Shown: piece after piece, positions 1-8,719 of the stretch
How the letters are laid out: every line of letters starts with the position of its first letter
How positions within the stretch are numbered: the first letter of the stretch is position 1
Assembly: GCA_020436835.1 (NCBI GenBank)
Contig: JAGQWZ010000603.1
Location: 1 to 38,660 of the forward strand
Length of the DNA stretch: 38,660 nt
Direction of reading: 5' to 3'
Source: Saprospiraceae bacterium
GTDB lineage: Bacteria > Bacteroidota > Bacteroidia > Chitinophagales > Saprospiraceae
Program-made: the position numbers and the translations under genes
Notes under the pieces: generated by a model
What the model saw: only the letters and a program-made list of their open reading frames with translations
Told to the model about the DNA's origin: nothing
Database searches by the model: none

Positions 1-6
1 ACCGGC

Positions 7-120
7 TGTCCGGTTAATTTTGCACCTTTGATCATCAGTATTTGTTTATTTGTGATGACTAACAATATACTGATTTAGGGGGGATTCATCCCCCCTTTCA
101 ATTATTCACTTAACCGGACA
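7..120. mobile_element. MITE-like element with 11-bp terminal inverted repeats
   Basis: A perfect 11-bp inverted repeat, TGTCCGGTTAA at 7-17 and TTAACCGGACA at 110-120, brackets 92 bp with no coding capacity. Just inside the left end is a TAATTTTG box (15-22) that matches the Bacteroidota -7 promoter consensus, and near the right end is a strong G/C hairpin (78-95) followed by Ts. This is what would remain if an insertion sequence lost its transposase but kept its outward ends, promoter and terminator. No target-site duplication is visible in the flanks (accggc on the left, ctagtg on the right), so mobility is inferred from the ends alone. The host IS family was not identified. Confidence 0.5.
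78..98 (+). terminator. G/C hairpin followed by T tract
   Basis: GGGGGG at 78-83 pairs with CCCCCC at 90-95 across an ATTCAT loop and is followed by TTT. It would stop transcription coming from the left of the window, or is the terminator of a lost transposase inside the MITE-like element. Confidence 0.5.
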
Positions 121-289
121 CTAGTGAAAAAGTATATTGAATTTGTGAATTCTATTGATGACGATTTTATTTAACTAACACGTCCTTCTCTTAGATATTT
201 TGAATGATTATTACATCTTTTTGATCCAGAAGTGATAATTTCTGGCAGAAGTTTTAGTGATTTTTAAGAGGCAGAGTAAAATTGTTCCT

Positions 290-1405
290 ATGCCAATTTA
301 TATGGATTTACATAAAGTGCCGGGAATCGAAGCAAAGCATGCTGCAGAAGCACATAGAGCTGACCTTCAGATTCAGGAAAAATTCGGATGCCGGTGTCTC
401 ACCTACTGGGTTGATGAAGAGCGAGGTTGTGCTTTTTGCCTGATTGATGCCCCGGACGAACAAAGCGTAATCGACATGCATAATGATGCTCACGGACTTA
501 TCCCGCATGAAATTATTCAGGTTAATAGCAATGTTGTTGAAGCCTTTTTAGGTAGAATTACAGATCCTGAGATTGACTATGAAAGCCCGGAATCTGCCCG
601 CTCTTTCTGTGATCCCACTTTTCGCGTAATTGTGGTATGCCGGTGTAAGGATAGGGTGCTCTCAGACCAGGAATATGGACCTGCCAAGGCCGACAAATTA
701 TTTTCACTCTATTTTAGACTTATTAGAGACAACCTGGAAAAATATGAAGGTAGACAGATTGAACACCGTACTGATGAATTTATTATCTCTTTTGTATCCG
801 CCTTTCAGGCCCTAAGGTTTACTCATCAATTAAGTGAACAAATGCATGTCGCTGCTGAGCTAATTGAATTGAAAATTGCAGTTGATGCCGGCTTGCCGGT
901 AGAAAAGCATAAAGATCTATTTGGTGTCACCATCGGTAATGCCCTTAATATGCTACATGTGGGAGAAAGCAATCAAATCATCTGCGGCCCCGTACTGCGG
1001 AAGATTTATAAAGATGATCCACCATTTTTATTTGGCGAGAATCAATTGCGATTCCTGAGTCAGTCAGATCAGGAATCATTGAATTTATTGAGTAAGACTT
1101 TACGCGGATCTTTTTCTGATAGTAATTTTGGAGTTGCTGATTTATCCAGGCAATTGGCAACCAGTAAATCCGGACTCTATCGCACCTGCATTCATTTGTT
1201 TAATAAGCCTCCCGGCGACCTGCTTAAAGACTATCGATTAAATAGATCGATCGCATTATTAAGGGCCGGTTACAATGTAGGTGAGGCCGCGTTTGCATCA
1301 GGCTTTGCCAGCACTTCCTATTTTTCCAAAACCTTTACGGATCATTATGGACTTCAGCCCTCTCAGTATCAGAAATTCTACCTGGAAAAGTTGAATCAGA
1401 AGTAG
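290..1405 (+). CDS. DUF4242 / cyclase-like / AraC-type transcriptional regulator
   Basis: A 371-residue regulator in three parts. Residues 1-80 are a DUF4242 domain, the family of the nickel-binding protein SCO4226, with the typical AHRADL, YWVDEERG, FCLIDAPDE and AHGLIPHEI stretches and several His and Cys residues that could bind metal. Residues of about 105-255 resemble a degenerate class III nucleotide cyclase fold (FRVIVVCRCKD, HRTDEFIISF, IAVDAGLPV, FGVTIGNALNML) without an obvious full set of catalytic residues. Residues of about 275-365 are an AraC/HTH_18 DNA-binding domain (VADLSRQLA, VGEAAFASGFASTSYFSKTF). I chose the ATG at 290 because family members begin with MPIYMD; an in-frame GTG lies at 257. 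It probably senses a metal or small molecule through DUF4242. A secreted DUF4242 protein follows 86 bp downstream and is a natural candidate target. Confidence 0.85.
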   Translation: MPIYMDLHKVPGIEAKHAAEAHRADLQIQEKFGCRCLTYWVDEERGCAFCLIDAPDEQSVIDMHNDAHGLIPHEIIQVNSNVVEAFLGRITDPEIDYESPESARSFCDPTFRVIVVCRCKDRVLSDQEYGPAKADKLFSLYFRLIRDNLEKYEGRQIEHRTDEFIISFVSAFQALRFTHQLSEQMHVAAELIELKIAVDAGLPVEKHKDLFGVTIGNALNMLHVGESNQIICGPVLRKIYKDDPPFLFGENQLRFLSQSDQESLNLLSKTLRGSFSDSNFGVADLSRQLATSKSGLYRTCIHLFNKPPGDLLKDYRLNRSIALLRAGYNVGEAAFASGFASTSYFSKTFTDHYGLQPSQYQKFYLEKLNQK

Positions 1406-1491
1406 AATATTCTGATCCATTTTTGATAACTTTTCATGAATTACTGACCATACATTTGACAGTAGATTTAGTTAATAAAAAATCAATTGTC

Positions 1492-1869
1492 ATGAAAACC
1501 TCAATTTTTTTATTTCTTGGTACATTTCTAGTTTCATTTTCTGTAGCTCATGCTCAGGATAAATTGCCTAAGAAAAAGCGTGAACTGAAAATGTATCTCA
1601 TCGAACGTGATATTCCTAATGCAGGTCAGTTTTCTTCAGAGGAATTGCAGAGTATTTCTCAGACGTCTTGTGATGTACTGGATGAGATGGATCCGAAAGA
1701 GATCAAATGGATCGAAAGTTATGTTACCGACGATAAAATCTACTGCCGATACTGGGCAAAGAATGAGGAATTACTCAGGGATCATGCTGAAAAGGGTGAA
1801 TTTCCCATAACTAAGATAATCCTCATTCACAATAAGATTGATAGTTCTACTGCTGATGTGAAGTCGTAG
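1492..1869 (+). CDS. Secreted DUF4242 domain protein
   Basis: A 125-residue protein with a clear Sec signal peptide (MKTSIFLFLGTFLVSFSVAHAQ, cleavage likely after AHAQ) followed by one DUF4242 domain (LIERDIPNAGQ, IKWIESYVTDDKIYCRYWA, ITKIILIHNK). DUF4242 proteins are small ferredoxin-like folds, some of which bind nickel; a periplasmic role in metal or ligand binding is inferred. The reading frame extends upstream to 1423, but the ATG at 1492 gives a perfect signal peptide and is preferred. It lies 86 bp after the DUF4242-AraC regulator on the same strand and ends in a hairpin terminator, so the two may be cotranscribed or regulator and target. There is no other catalytic motif. Confidence 0.8.
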   Translation: MKTSIFLFLGTFLVSFSVAHAQDKLPKKKRELKMYLIERDIPNAGQFSSEELQSISQTSCDVLDEMDPKEIKWIESYVTDDKIYCRYWAKNEELLRDHAEKGEFPITKIILIHNKIDSSTADVKS

Positions 1870-1894
1870 TGGTCTATTGCCGGAATAGCTGAAG

Positions 1895-1923
1895 GTACCC
1901 ATCTGATATGGGTGCTTTCTTTT
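1895..1923 (+). terminator. Rho-independent terminator after the DUF4242 genes
   Basis: GTACCCAT (1895-1902) pairs with ATGGGTGC (1908-1915), with one G-T pair, across a CTGAT loop and is followed by TTTCTTTT. It lies 26 bp after the stop codon of the secreted DUF4242 gene and reads on the plus strand. Confidence 0.7.
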
Positions 1924-1999
1924 ACCAGTCATTCCGCCCTTCTTATTTTCCGTGTAGTGAAATACTCGTTTCTGTGCAGCAAACTGATTTCTCTCGCGA

Positions 2000-4258
2000 T
2001 TATTTAACTATATTTTTTTGTGCGGCTGCATTTACAAACATAATATTTCCGATATCACCAATTCTCTGAAAGAATTCAGCACCGTCGTGTTTTACCGTCT
2101 CCTCCCGGAACCCGATGATGCAAAGATCTGCATCCTGGGAATTCTTTTCAATAATGGTATCAATACTGACCTCCAGTTGCTGGGGAATAGTAGTAATGTT
2201 TTTGGTAGAGATTGGCAGTTGTCCGGCTTCAATTAACTGGGTTAAGCGCTCTTTTTCTTCATCGATTTTTTGTTCCGGAAAAATCGTGAATATTTTGATC
2301 TCAGCGTGTTTCCAATCAGGATGACCAATGATGATATAAGCGAGGAGAATCATCAGATTTGCATTATCATAATCTTGAGAACTTATCCAGACATGGATAT
2401 GTTTATTCAATCCAAAACCCCGGATTGAGGTGCGTAAAACGACCACATCAAAATTGACTGATTTAATCAACTTTAGATTATCTACAATGTCTGAAAGATT
2501 CGTGGGGTTCTGAAAAGAAAATTCGAATATGAATAAATTGTTCTCTGTCCCTGCGATACCGGGCAACTGCACCACCTGGGCAATGGTTGAAGTGTAGGAA
2601 GGACTGACTACAGTATCAATAAATATATTGCTCCCTTTATCTTCAGACATTTGAATAAGCCTGTTTTTACATTGTTGCGCCTGAACATTGGTTTCTTTCG
2701 AAAGATATCCTTTGAGTACATGTATGTAGGTGCCAAAACCATATTTCCGTGAAATCCAGGCAAGCAAATCGAACGCACTTAGCCGTAAAAAGGAATGTTC
2801 GGAGATGGCCACTGCCGAAGGTCTCCAGGTGCTGATTGTTTCCTTTTTGGCTTTTTGCAGGAAGACCTGCAAAGTTCGGCTGAACTGGAAGATCACTCCC
2901 TGGAAAATGACCGCCAGGGATTGCTTGTCACGGTTGTAATAGCTATTGAAAGTGTATAAACCGATGATGGCGACCAAGGCAACCAAAGCGGAAGTCGGAC
3001 TCATAAAGAACATCAGACCAAGACAGGCAAGTGCACCAAAGAGCGAGATATACCAACGAGACTTAAACCGGGGACGATAGGAGGGATCCGCCGCAAAATG
3101 ATTTAAAAAGGAGATTAAGCATAGAGAACCATAGGTCACCATAAAGAACATGGAAATGATCTTTGCAACACTGTCAATAGCACCCATTAGTATGAAGACT
3201 GCTGCGAGCATTACCGTAATGATCGAGGCATTAATTGGCTCGAGGTTTGGTCCCTTACCTCTTGACAGCCAGTGATTGATAAACAGGGAAGGGAAAATAC
3301 GGTCTTTGGCTATGGCCTGCAGCGTCCTTGGAGCTACCATGATCGATCCCAAAGCAGAAGATATCGTCGCTGCTGCCAGCCCCAGCGGGATCAGGATCCA
3401 ACCGTAAAGAGCAATATCCTGCATAATCAGTTTAGAGGTATCTGCCAGTTCCAGAGGAGCAGCGGAAATGGCAAACTTGTAAGCAATCAGCCCATAAATG
3501 ATCATTCCGCAAACGGTTGCTGTCATGGTGCCCAAAGGAATGGATTTGCCTGGATCCTTAAGGTCACCCGACAATCCTACCCCAGCTGTCATTCCGGTAA
3601 AAGCTGGAAAAATAATGGCAAACACCGCAAAAAAGCTTAGTGATGTATAGTCGGATGTGGTAGCGAGAGACCTGACCGGATCAAAAGCATTGATATCGGC
3701 ATATTCTGTTTGACCGATAAAAAAAGCAATCAGGGAAATTGCCAGGATTGCCACGACAACATACAGCATTTTTACTCCGAGATTGGCTCCTTTTGTCAGC
3801 ATGATATAAGTCAGGAGTAAGAGTGCCGGAATCGAGATCGTCTGTTTAAGCTCAATAATGGCCGCGAGGGCGGGGTGAAGATCATATTTATCTGAGATCC
3901 AATTGATCAGGGGGGTAAAAGCCTCGGCAAAAGCCATGACATAAAAAGCTACACTTATTGCCTGAGAAAGGTAAAGAGCTATGCCGATGGTGGAACCAAT
4001 AACCAGTCCAAAAGAACGGGAAATGATGAAGTATTCGCCGCCGCCCTCAACTTTTTGATTGGTAGCGATTTCTGCAATGGCCATGGCGGTGGGTATGGTC
4101 ACTGCATGTCCGATCAGGATGATTGCCAAAGTGCTTAGAAATCCCAGCTGACCGACGGCAAAACCGAATCGCAGAAAGAGAATAGCTCCGAGAATGGTAG
4201 AAATTGCCGTGAAAAATACGGGAGCAGTACCAAATTTACCGGCATTGAAGTTTGGCAT
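2000..4258 (-). CDS. SLC12-like (cation-chloride cotransporter-type) APC transporter
   Basis: A 752-residue membrane transporter. The first 440 or so residues are a hydrophobic APC-fold permease with about 12 membrane segments; TM1 carries ISTILGAILFLRFGFAVG, which resembles the TM1 of eukaryotic SLC12 proteins, and TM2-3 contain EGGGEYFIISRSFG. The last 270 or so residues are soluble and cytoplasmic, and the stretch HIHVWISSQDYDNANLMILL followed by HPDWKHAEIKIF resembles the C-terminal domain of NKCC/KCC cotransporters, where a strand, a long helix and a strand alternate. Na/K/Cl or amino-acid transport is therefore likely, but the ion cannot be read from the sequence. The gene stands alone: upstream is the divergent M23 gene and downstream a convergent terminator. 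A general amino-acid permease is the alternative. Confidence 0.8.
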   Translation of the reverse strand: MPNFNAGKFGTAPVFFTAISTILGAILFLRFGFAVGQLGFLSTLAIILIGHAVTIPTAMAIAEIATNQKVEGGGEYFIISRSFGLVIGSTIGIALYLSQAISVAFYVMAFAEAFTPLINWISDKYDLHPALAAIIELKQTISIPALLLLTYIMLTKGANLGVKMLYVVVAILAISLIAFFIGQTEYADINAFDPVRSLATTSDYTSLSFFAVFAIIFPAFTGMTAGVGLSGDLKDPGKSIPLGTMTATVCGMIIYGLIAYKFAISAAPLELADTSKLIMQDIALYGWILIPLGLAAATISSALGSIMVAPRTLQAIAKDRIFPSLFINHWLSRGKGPNLEPINASIITVMLAAVFILMGAIDSVAKIISMFFMVTYGSLCLISFLNHFAADPSYRPRFKSRWYISLFGALACLGLMFFMSPTSALVALVAIIGLYTFNSYYNRDKQSLAVIFQGVIFQFSRTLQVFLQKAKKETISTWRPSAVAISEHSFLRLSAFDLLAWISRKYGFGTYIHVLKGYLSKETNVQAQQCKNRLIQMSEDKGSNIFIDTVVSPSYTSTIAQVVQLPGIAGTENNLFIFEFSFQNPTNLSDIVDNLKLIKSVNFDVVVLRTSIRGFGLNKHIHVWISSQDYDNANLMILLAYIIIGHPDWKHAEIKIFTIFPEQKIDEEKERLTQLIEAGQLPISTKNITTIPQQLEVSIDTIIEKNSQDADLCIIGFREETVKHDGAEFFQRIGDIGNIMFVNAAAQKNIVK

Positions 4259-4444
4259 ACAAAGGTAACTCTTGATGCAATACTAGTTAATATATCACAA
4301 TTTCTCTCATATTTCGAATACCCATCGGGAGATTTCCCGGTTAAGGAGCAGTCGTTTATGACAATAAATTATGGTTCTTAGGGTTATAAGAGTCCATCTG
4401 CCCCAGATAATTTTTGTTATTTTCAACACGACTCAAAACTCGAT

Positions 4445-5785
4445 ATGAGCTTCTCCGGAGAATCCTGCATTTTAGTCGTATTAGTCAGTGTGACCGTTGT
4501 CTTCTTTTCCTGTGAGGAAGAAATTGTTCCTGAAATATTTGAACCATGGAACGAACATGAGGCCTATTTCCACGGTCTGGAAAATGCCGGATTGAAGGAG
4601 ACCGCACTGGCTACAGAATGGGTAAAAGCAGCTGAGCAAAGCCTGCGACAACCGAACAAGGTTGAGGCCCCTTACCGCGAGGCTTTTTACCTGGATCCGG
4701 ATAATCCGGAAGCCCTCGGATACATGTTTTCGACCAGGAGAGGTCAAAAAATAAAGATCGATATTGACCCGATTAATGCAGATTCGTTTCTCATCTTCAT
4801 TGACTTATTTCGCTATGATAGTTTGAGACTCCCCGGAGAATATGAACAGGTTGCATCCGCAGAAAAATCTGAGCTTCTTCTCGGATTTGAACCCAGAAGT
4901 GACGGTAATTATATTTTGCGGATACAACCGGAATTGTTGAGAGGTGGGAGCTTTGCACTTGAAATTATATCCGGCCCGGCGCTGGAGTTTCCCGTCATGG
5001 ACAGGGACAGAAGAGCAATTGGGAGTTTTTTTGGCGATCCGCGCGATGGAGGTCGACGGAAACATCATGGAATCGATATTTTCGCGAAGCGTCATACACC
5101 AATAGTCGCACCTACGGATGGATATATTCGGTTTGTGGGTGAAAGAGGGCTTGGAGGCCAGGTGGTCTGGATGAGAGATCATGTGCGGGATATGACGTTA
5201 TATTTTGCCCACCTGCAGACTATTAATGCAAAAGATGATACCTGGGTAAAAACAGGAGATACTCTGGGAACAGTGGGAAATACCGGGAATGCCCGAACTA
5301 CGCCACCCCACCTGCACTTCGGTATCTACAAAGATGGGCCGGTAGATCCCTATTATTTCGTTGCTGATCTGGGAACTTCTCCCAAGAGAATCCGCTCTGA
5401 AATTTCGTGGGTAGGCACCAAGATCAGGACCAGACGGAATGTTCAGATGAGGATCGAGAATCCGGGGCCAAATGATGTTGGACTGGAATTGCCTCAATAT
5501 CAATTGATGGAAGTAAAGGCAGCCATGGCATCTAGCTATCGGGTGAGGCTTCCTAATGGGGAAATCGGAGTATTAAAGATGAGTGATGTGGAGACGATCG
5601 AAAAACCGATCCGTACCGGGAAAATGCCCGAAAAACCGGTGCTCTTGGCCGTACCGGGCGATCTGGTAGCAACGATAAAGCAGCTGGATGAAGAGGATAA
5701 GGTATCGGTATTGGCTAAAGATATGGAACACTGGTTTGTGAGGACTGCAGAAGGCAAAAACGGGTGGATAGAAGCCATGCCCTGA
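4445..5785 (+). CDS. M23 family metallopeptidase, lipoprotein, with C-terminal SH3-like domain
   Basis: A 446-residue LytM-type peptidase. An N-terminal signal ending in VVFFSC fits a lipoprotein signal with Cys23 as the lipid attachment site. Residues of about 40-170 form an extra domain of unknown fold. The M23 domain (about 195-310) carries the zinc motif HHGID (H207 and D211) and HLHFG (H289 and H291), which are the conserved metal ligands and catalytic His, so it is predicted to be active. Residues of about 365-446 look like an SH3-type cell-wall-binding segment (YRVRLPNGEIGVLK, HWFVRTAEGKNGWIE). It would cut peptidoglycan cross-links in the periplasm, probably from the outer membrane. 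A gene of unknown function follows 42 bp downstream and may share its transcript. Confidence 0.87.
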   Translation: MSFSGESCILVVLVSVTVVFFSCEEEIVPEIFEPWNEHEAYFHGLENAGLKETALATEWVKAAEQSLRQPNKVEAPYREAFYLDPDNPEALGYMFSTRRGQKIKIDIDPINADSFLIFIDLFRYDSLRLPGEYEQVASAEKSELLLGFEPRSDGNYILRIQPELLRGGSFALEIISGPALEFPVMDRDRRAIGSFFGDPRDGGRRKHHGIDIFAKRHTPIVAPTDGYIRFVGERGLGGQVVWMRDHVRDMTLYFAHLQTINAKDDTWVKTGDTLGTVGNTGNARTTPPHLHFGIYKDGPVDPYYFVADLGTSPKRIRSEISWVGTKIRTRRNVQMRIENPGPNDVGLELPQYQLMEVKAAMASSYRVRLPNGEIGVLKMSDVETIEKPIRTGKMPEKPVLLAVPGDLVATIKQLDEEDKVSVLAKDMEHWFVRTAEGKNGWIEAMP

Positions 5786-5827
5786 CAGCACCAGGTAATA
5801 CTGTAAATTATATCAAACAAATATCGC

Positions 5828-6772
5828 ATGAGACTCTTTCTCGGTTGTAGTTTTGTGTTCATTTGCAGCTATCTGACCTCGGGGCAAAAAGTAACTAATA
5901 CAAATCATTTCCACTCGGAAATCAGTTTTACATCTTCTCCTCGTGAATGGTCTTTCTCCAATTTGCTTGAGGTAGATACGTCTGGAGGTCACTTGCAAGG
6001 TATCCAGCAATACCGTCACGGGAAGAAGGACTATTATTTTGTAAGTGGGAGTAGCGCTAATTATAGTTATTTGGGGCTTATTGCTAAGGAAGTAAATGAG
6101 GTATTAAGGATCGAGAAGTTGTTCGATGCACCTCTCAGACACGCCGGTGGATTTCAGATCTGTCAGAATTATCTTGCAATAGGAGTGGAAGATAATGTTG
6201 AGCGAAACCGGTCAAAGGTCTGCATCTATGATATTTCCGGTGTGCCTGATTTTTCGACAATTCCGGTTTATACGATAGAGCGATCTGGAACCTTTGAAAG
6301 AGCCACCGCCGGTTGTGTAGCGCTGGCAAGATTAAATAATAAATGGTTGTTGGTGGTGGGAGACTGGAATACCAGGCATTTGGACTTCTATATAAGTGTG
6401 GATTTAGAGATTGCCAATGGTTTTACCCTTGAAAAGACGATTGTGGTGAATGATATTGGTCGCAAAGATTGGAGCGACGAGCAATGGTTACCTTATCAAA
6501 ATATTAATTTATTCATTAGTGATTCCACTCTTTTCCTTTGTGGATTGGGTATTAGCCAGGGTAAGAATACGATGGATTTGTTTCAGATCGGATCCTGGCA
6601 TGAGCATATTTTTCATTTACGTAAGCTGGCCCGATACCAAATGAAGAACACCGGTGGCAGTTTTTCTTGGGCGGCAGGAGTCGTGTTTGAGGAAACATTC
6701 CCCTGGGAGATTTTCTCCACTGAAAGAAACCTGCAGGGGATAACCCGCATCTATTCCTACTCTCGTGAATAA
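5828..6772 (+). CDS. Secreted protein of unknown function, propeller-like
   Basis: A 314-residue protein starting with a signal peptide (MRLFLGCSFVFICSYLTSGQ). The mature part is rich in short beta strands with recurring patterns of hydrophobic strand, Gly-rich turn and Tyr/Asp (YYFVSGSSANYSYLGLI, LLVVGDWNTRHLDFYIS, LFLCGLGISQGKNTMDLF), which suggests a beta-propeller. I recognise no catalytic motif or known family. It lies 42 bp after the M23 peptidase on the same strand, so coexpression in the envelope is likely. It is confidently a gene because of the signal peptide, length and composition; its function is not known. Confidence 0.7.
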   Translation: MRLFLGCSFVFICSYLTSGQKVTNTNHFHSEISFTSSPREWSFSNLLEVDTSGGHLQGIQQYRHGKKDYYFVSGSSANYSYLGLIAKEVNEVLRIEKLFDAPLRHAGGFQICQNYLAIGVEDNVERNRSKVCIYDISGVPDFSTIPVYTIERSGTFERATAGCVALARLNNKWLLVVGDWNTRHLDFYISVDLEIANGFTLEKTIVVNDIGRKDWSDEQWLPYQNINLFISDSTLFLCGLGISQGKNTMDLFQIGSWHEHIFHLRKLARYQMKNTGGSFSWAAGVVFEETFPWEIFSTERNLQGITRIYSYSRE

Positions 6773-7049
6773 TAAAGATCAAAAAGGTTGACAGTGGGGT
6801 AAAATTTTAATAAATTTCCGGTTGGGATGATGAAATTAGATCATCGTCGTGCTTTGATTAAATGGCTCTCGACACATAGTGATGCTGAAATTGGCATCAG
6901 GTTTGTTACCAATTTAGTATTGGTAAAAGTATTTGAACCAGTCTCTAACTACTAATGAATTGACTCTTAGAATACTACCAATATTGAAAATTTGTATGTA
7001 AATTGAAACCTGGAGAAAATAGTGCATTTTCTCTTCAAGAAACTGAGCC
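6773..7049. other. Intergenic region with a 42-codon ORF and a palindrome
   Basis: No recognisable gene. A 42-codon ORF runs from ATG 6827 to TAA 6955 on the plus strand (MMKLDHRRALIKWLSTHSDA at its start); it shows no signal peptide, membrane segment or family and may be chance. It contains the palindrome at 6906-6926. The rest is AT-rich. Confidence 0.3.
6906..6926. repeat. Perfect 8-bp palindrome with 5-nt spacer
   Basis: TTACCAAT (6906-6913) and ATTGGTAA (6919-6926) are exact inverted copies separated by TTAGT. It could be an operator or an RNA hairpin; no T tract follows, so it is not a standard terminator. Confidence 0.45.
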
Positions 7050-7301
7050 ATGAGTCTTTTTATCCAAGTCCTTGAATCACTTATCTACAAGCTTCCTGTA
7101 GTTTTTGGTGTTGTTTCTGAACTTAATACACAGCATGCGGATACTAATCCGGATGCAGAAGTGGTTTTGGCTCAATCCTCTTATTATACCGACCCGCTTT
7201 ACGTCAAGGGAATGGTAATTATGTTTCTTCTGTCATGCATTATCCTGGTTTGCATTAAAATATCCAGGATTGATCTGGCCTACGTGAAGACCAACCGGTA
7301 A
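7050..7301 (+). CDS. Small hypothetical membrane protein
   Basis: An 83-residue ORF with an ATG start and one strong membrane segment near the C-terminus (GMVIMFLLSCIILVCIKI, about residues 54-71), followed by a basic tail. The N-terminal hydrophobic stretch (LPVVFGVVSEL) is too weak for a second clear segment. No family is recognised. It ends 20 bp from the stop codon of the convergent gene at 7322. It is plausible as a real small gene, but length alone does not prove it. Confidence 0.4.
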   Translation: MSLFIQVLESLIYKLPVVFGVVSELNTQHADTNPDAEVVLAQSSYYTDPLYVKGMVIMFLLSCIILVCIKISRIDLAYVKTNR

Positions 7302-7321
7302 TAACTTCATAATCCTATCTA

Positions 7322-8719
7322 CTACTCCGGACATTGTTGAATCTGAATCATCAGATCTGATCCCAATTGGATCTCGAAATTTGGTAGCAACTCAATAAAA
7401 TCGTTTGCTGCCCAGCGGATATTAAAATAGTCTTCAATCACCGCATCCGACCGGACAAAATCTTCTGAAAAGATCGTCATACCACTAAAAAGATCACCGG
7501 TGCCAATGGTTACTTCCGATTGACAACAACCTACGCACTGAGGGTCAGAGACCTGATAGGCGACGATCACGGGAGGATTGGAATAGGTGCCCTGTGCATC
7601 ATCTGCTTTCTGGATGCTAAGGTAGAGTGTGCCTGTAGCGGCATCAAATGCTGCCCCTCCTATCTCTTTAGTAGTATTTTCAAAAGGTGTAGATAAGACT
7701 CCGTAGTCATAGGGGTTAACAGCGTATGCCGCTAGCGTTCCATTTTTTACCGCTATGAGGTCTTCAACATCCCAAAGCCAATAGTATTGATCATAATCTT
7801 CCGCTTCTGGCGGACAATATCCACCACAGGTATTTCCATTGTCCTGGGTACATTTGTAACAGACTCCGCTCTGATGGCCTCCAGAATAGCCGACTGTCAT
7901 GTAAGTCCTTGTACCTGGCACGATAAAACCATAGGTAGCCCGTGAAAGATGAGTCCAGAGGGCATTTTCGCCAGAAGTGTTACTCAGATCATCGTGGAGT
8001 GGATGATCCAGACTAAAATCTAACAGTTTAATGGTAGCTATTGAATTGCAGGTTCCTTCTACCGTATCGGGAGTAAAGGCGAAAGCCGAAGGACCTACAG
8101 AACAACGGGAAATGATCGGAATACCGCTGGAATTTCCGGTAATATGAGTGCCACCCAACTGGTTTCTCCATGGCGGAGGGACCTCCGAGATCCAACCGGC
8201 AGTGTGACCAGCGCCACCCTGCAATGAGAAGTATCCCCTGACAGTTGAATTTGACAGGTCTTGCGGTGTTTCGATGATCAGGGTAGTATTGGTGACATTG
8301 CCATCGGCATCATAATATTCATATGCATTTACAAATAATCTGTTGTCTATGAGTTTGAGACCGGCTATCTGGTTAATGTTTTGATTATTTCCGCATATGG
8401 CTGCATTTAAATGACTGACAAAAGGCTGTAAATTTGTACCCATTTCCAGGGCGTCGATATCGCCATCTACCAGTTCCGGAACGCTAAATTCCGCTATAGC
8501 CTGCTGATGATCATGACCGACTATGAAAAGACTGTGATTTAGTGGGTTGTATTCCATAGGGCCTTCGGAGTAGTTCAGACTGGACGTACCAAATGTTGCG
8601 GCGGGCAGTCGAAAGGCGCCCAGATATTGCATGTCGGTTACATCAAACAGGGGCAACTGAGCGTTGAGGGTGAAAAGTAACGATAGAGAAAGGAAGAATG
8701 GGTAAAATAACCTTTGCAT
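7322..8719 (-). CDS. Secreted propeller-like protein with 3-coathanger-type C-terminal segment
   Basis: A 465-residue exported protein. A signal peptide (MQRLFYPFFLSLSLLFTLNAQ) is followed by about 375 residues with repeated beta-strand patterns (NHSLFIVGHDHQQAIAEF, NRLFVNAYEYYDADG, GTLYLSIQKADDAQG), suggesting a propeller. A cysteine-rich insert (CYKCTQDNGNTCGGYCPP) lies at about 290-307. The final 65 residues (DYFNIRWAANDFIELLPNFE, then IQLGSDLMIQIQQC) match the short stacked beta segment known as the 3-coathanger stack in Bacteroidota secreted proteins. There is no visible T9SS sorting domain. Function unknown; the substrate or partner cannot be told. Confidence 0.72.
   Translation of the reverse strand: MQRLFYPFFLSLSLLFTLNAQLPLFDVTDMQYLGAFRLPAATFGTSSLNYSEGPMEYNPLNHSLFIVGHDHQQAIAEFSVPELVDGDIDALEMGTNLQPFVSHLNAAICGNNQNINQIAGLKLIDNRLFVNAYEYYDADGNVTNTTLIIETPQDLSNSTVRGYFSLQGGAGHTAGWISEVPPPWRNQLGGTHITGNSSGIPIISRCSVGPSAFAFTPDTVEGTCNSIATIKLLDFSLDHPLHDDLSNTSGENALWTHLSRATYGFIVPGTRTYMTVGYSGGHQSGVCYKCTQDNGNTCGGYCPPEAEDYDQYYWLWDVEDLIAVKNGTLAAYAVNPYDYGVLSTPFENTTKEIGGAAFDAATGTLYLSIQKADDAQGTYSNPPVIVAYQVSDPQCVGCCQSEVTIGTGDLFSGMTIFSEDFVRSDAVIEDYFNIRWAANDFIELLPNFEIQLGSDLMIQIQQCPE

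Noticed and set aside
1423..1491. Upstream extension of the secreted DUF4242 reading frame
   Set aside because: The added 23 residues precede a perfect signal peptide at ATG 1492; the shorter form is far more likely.
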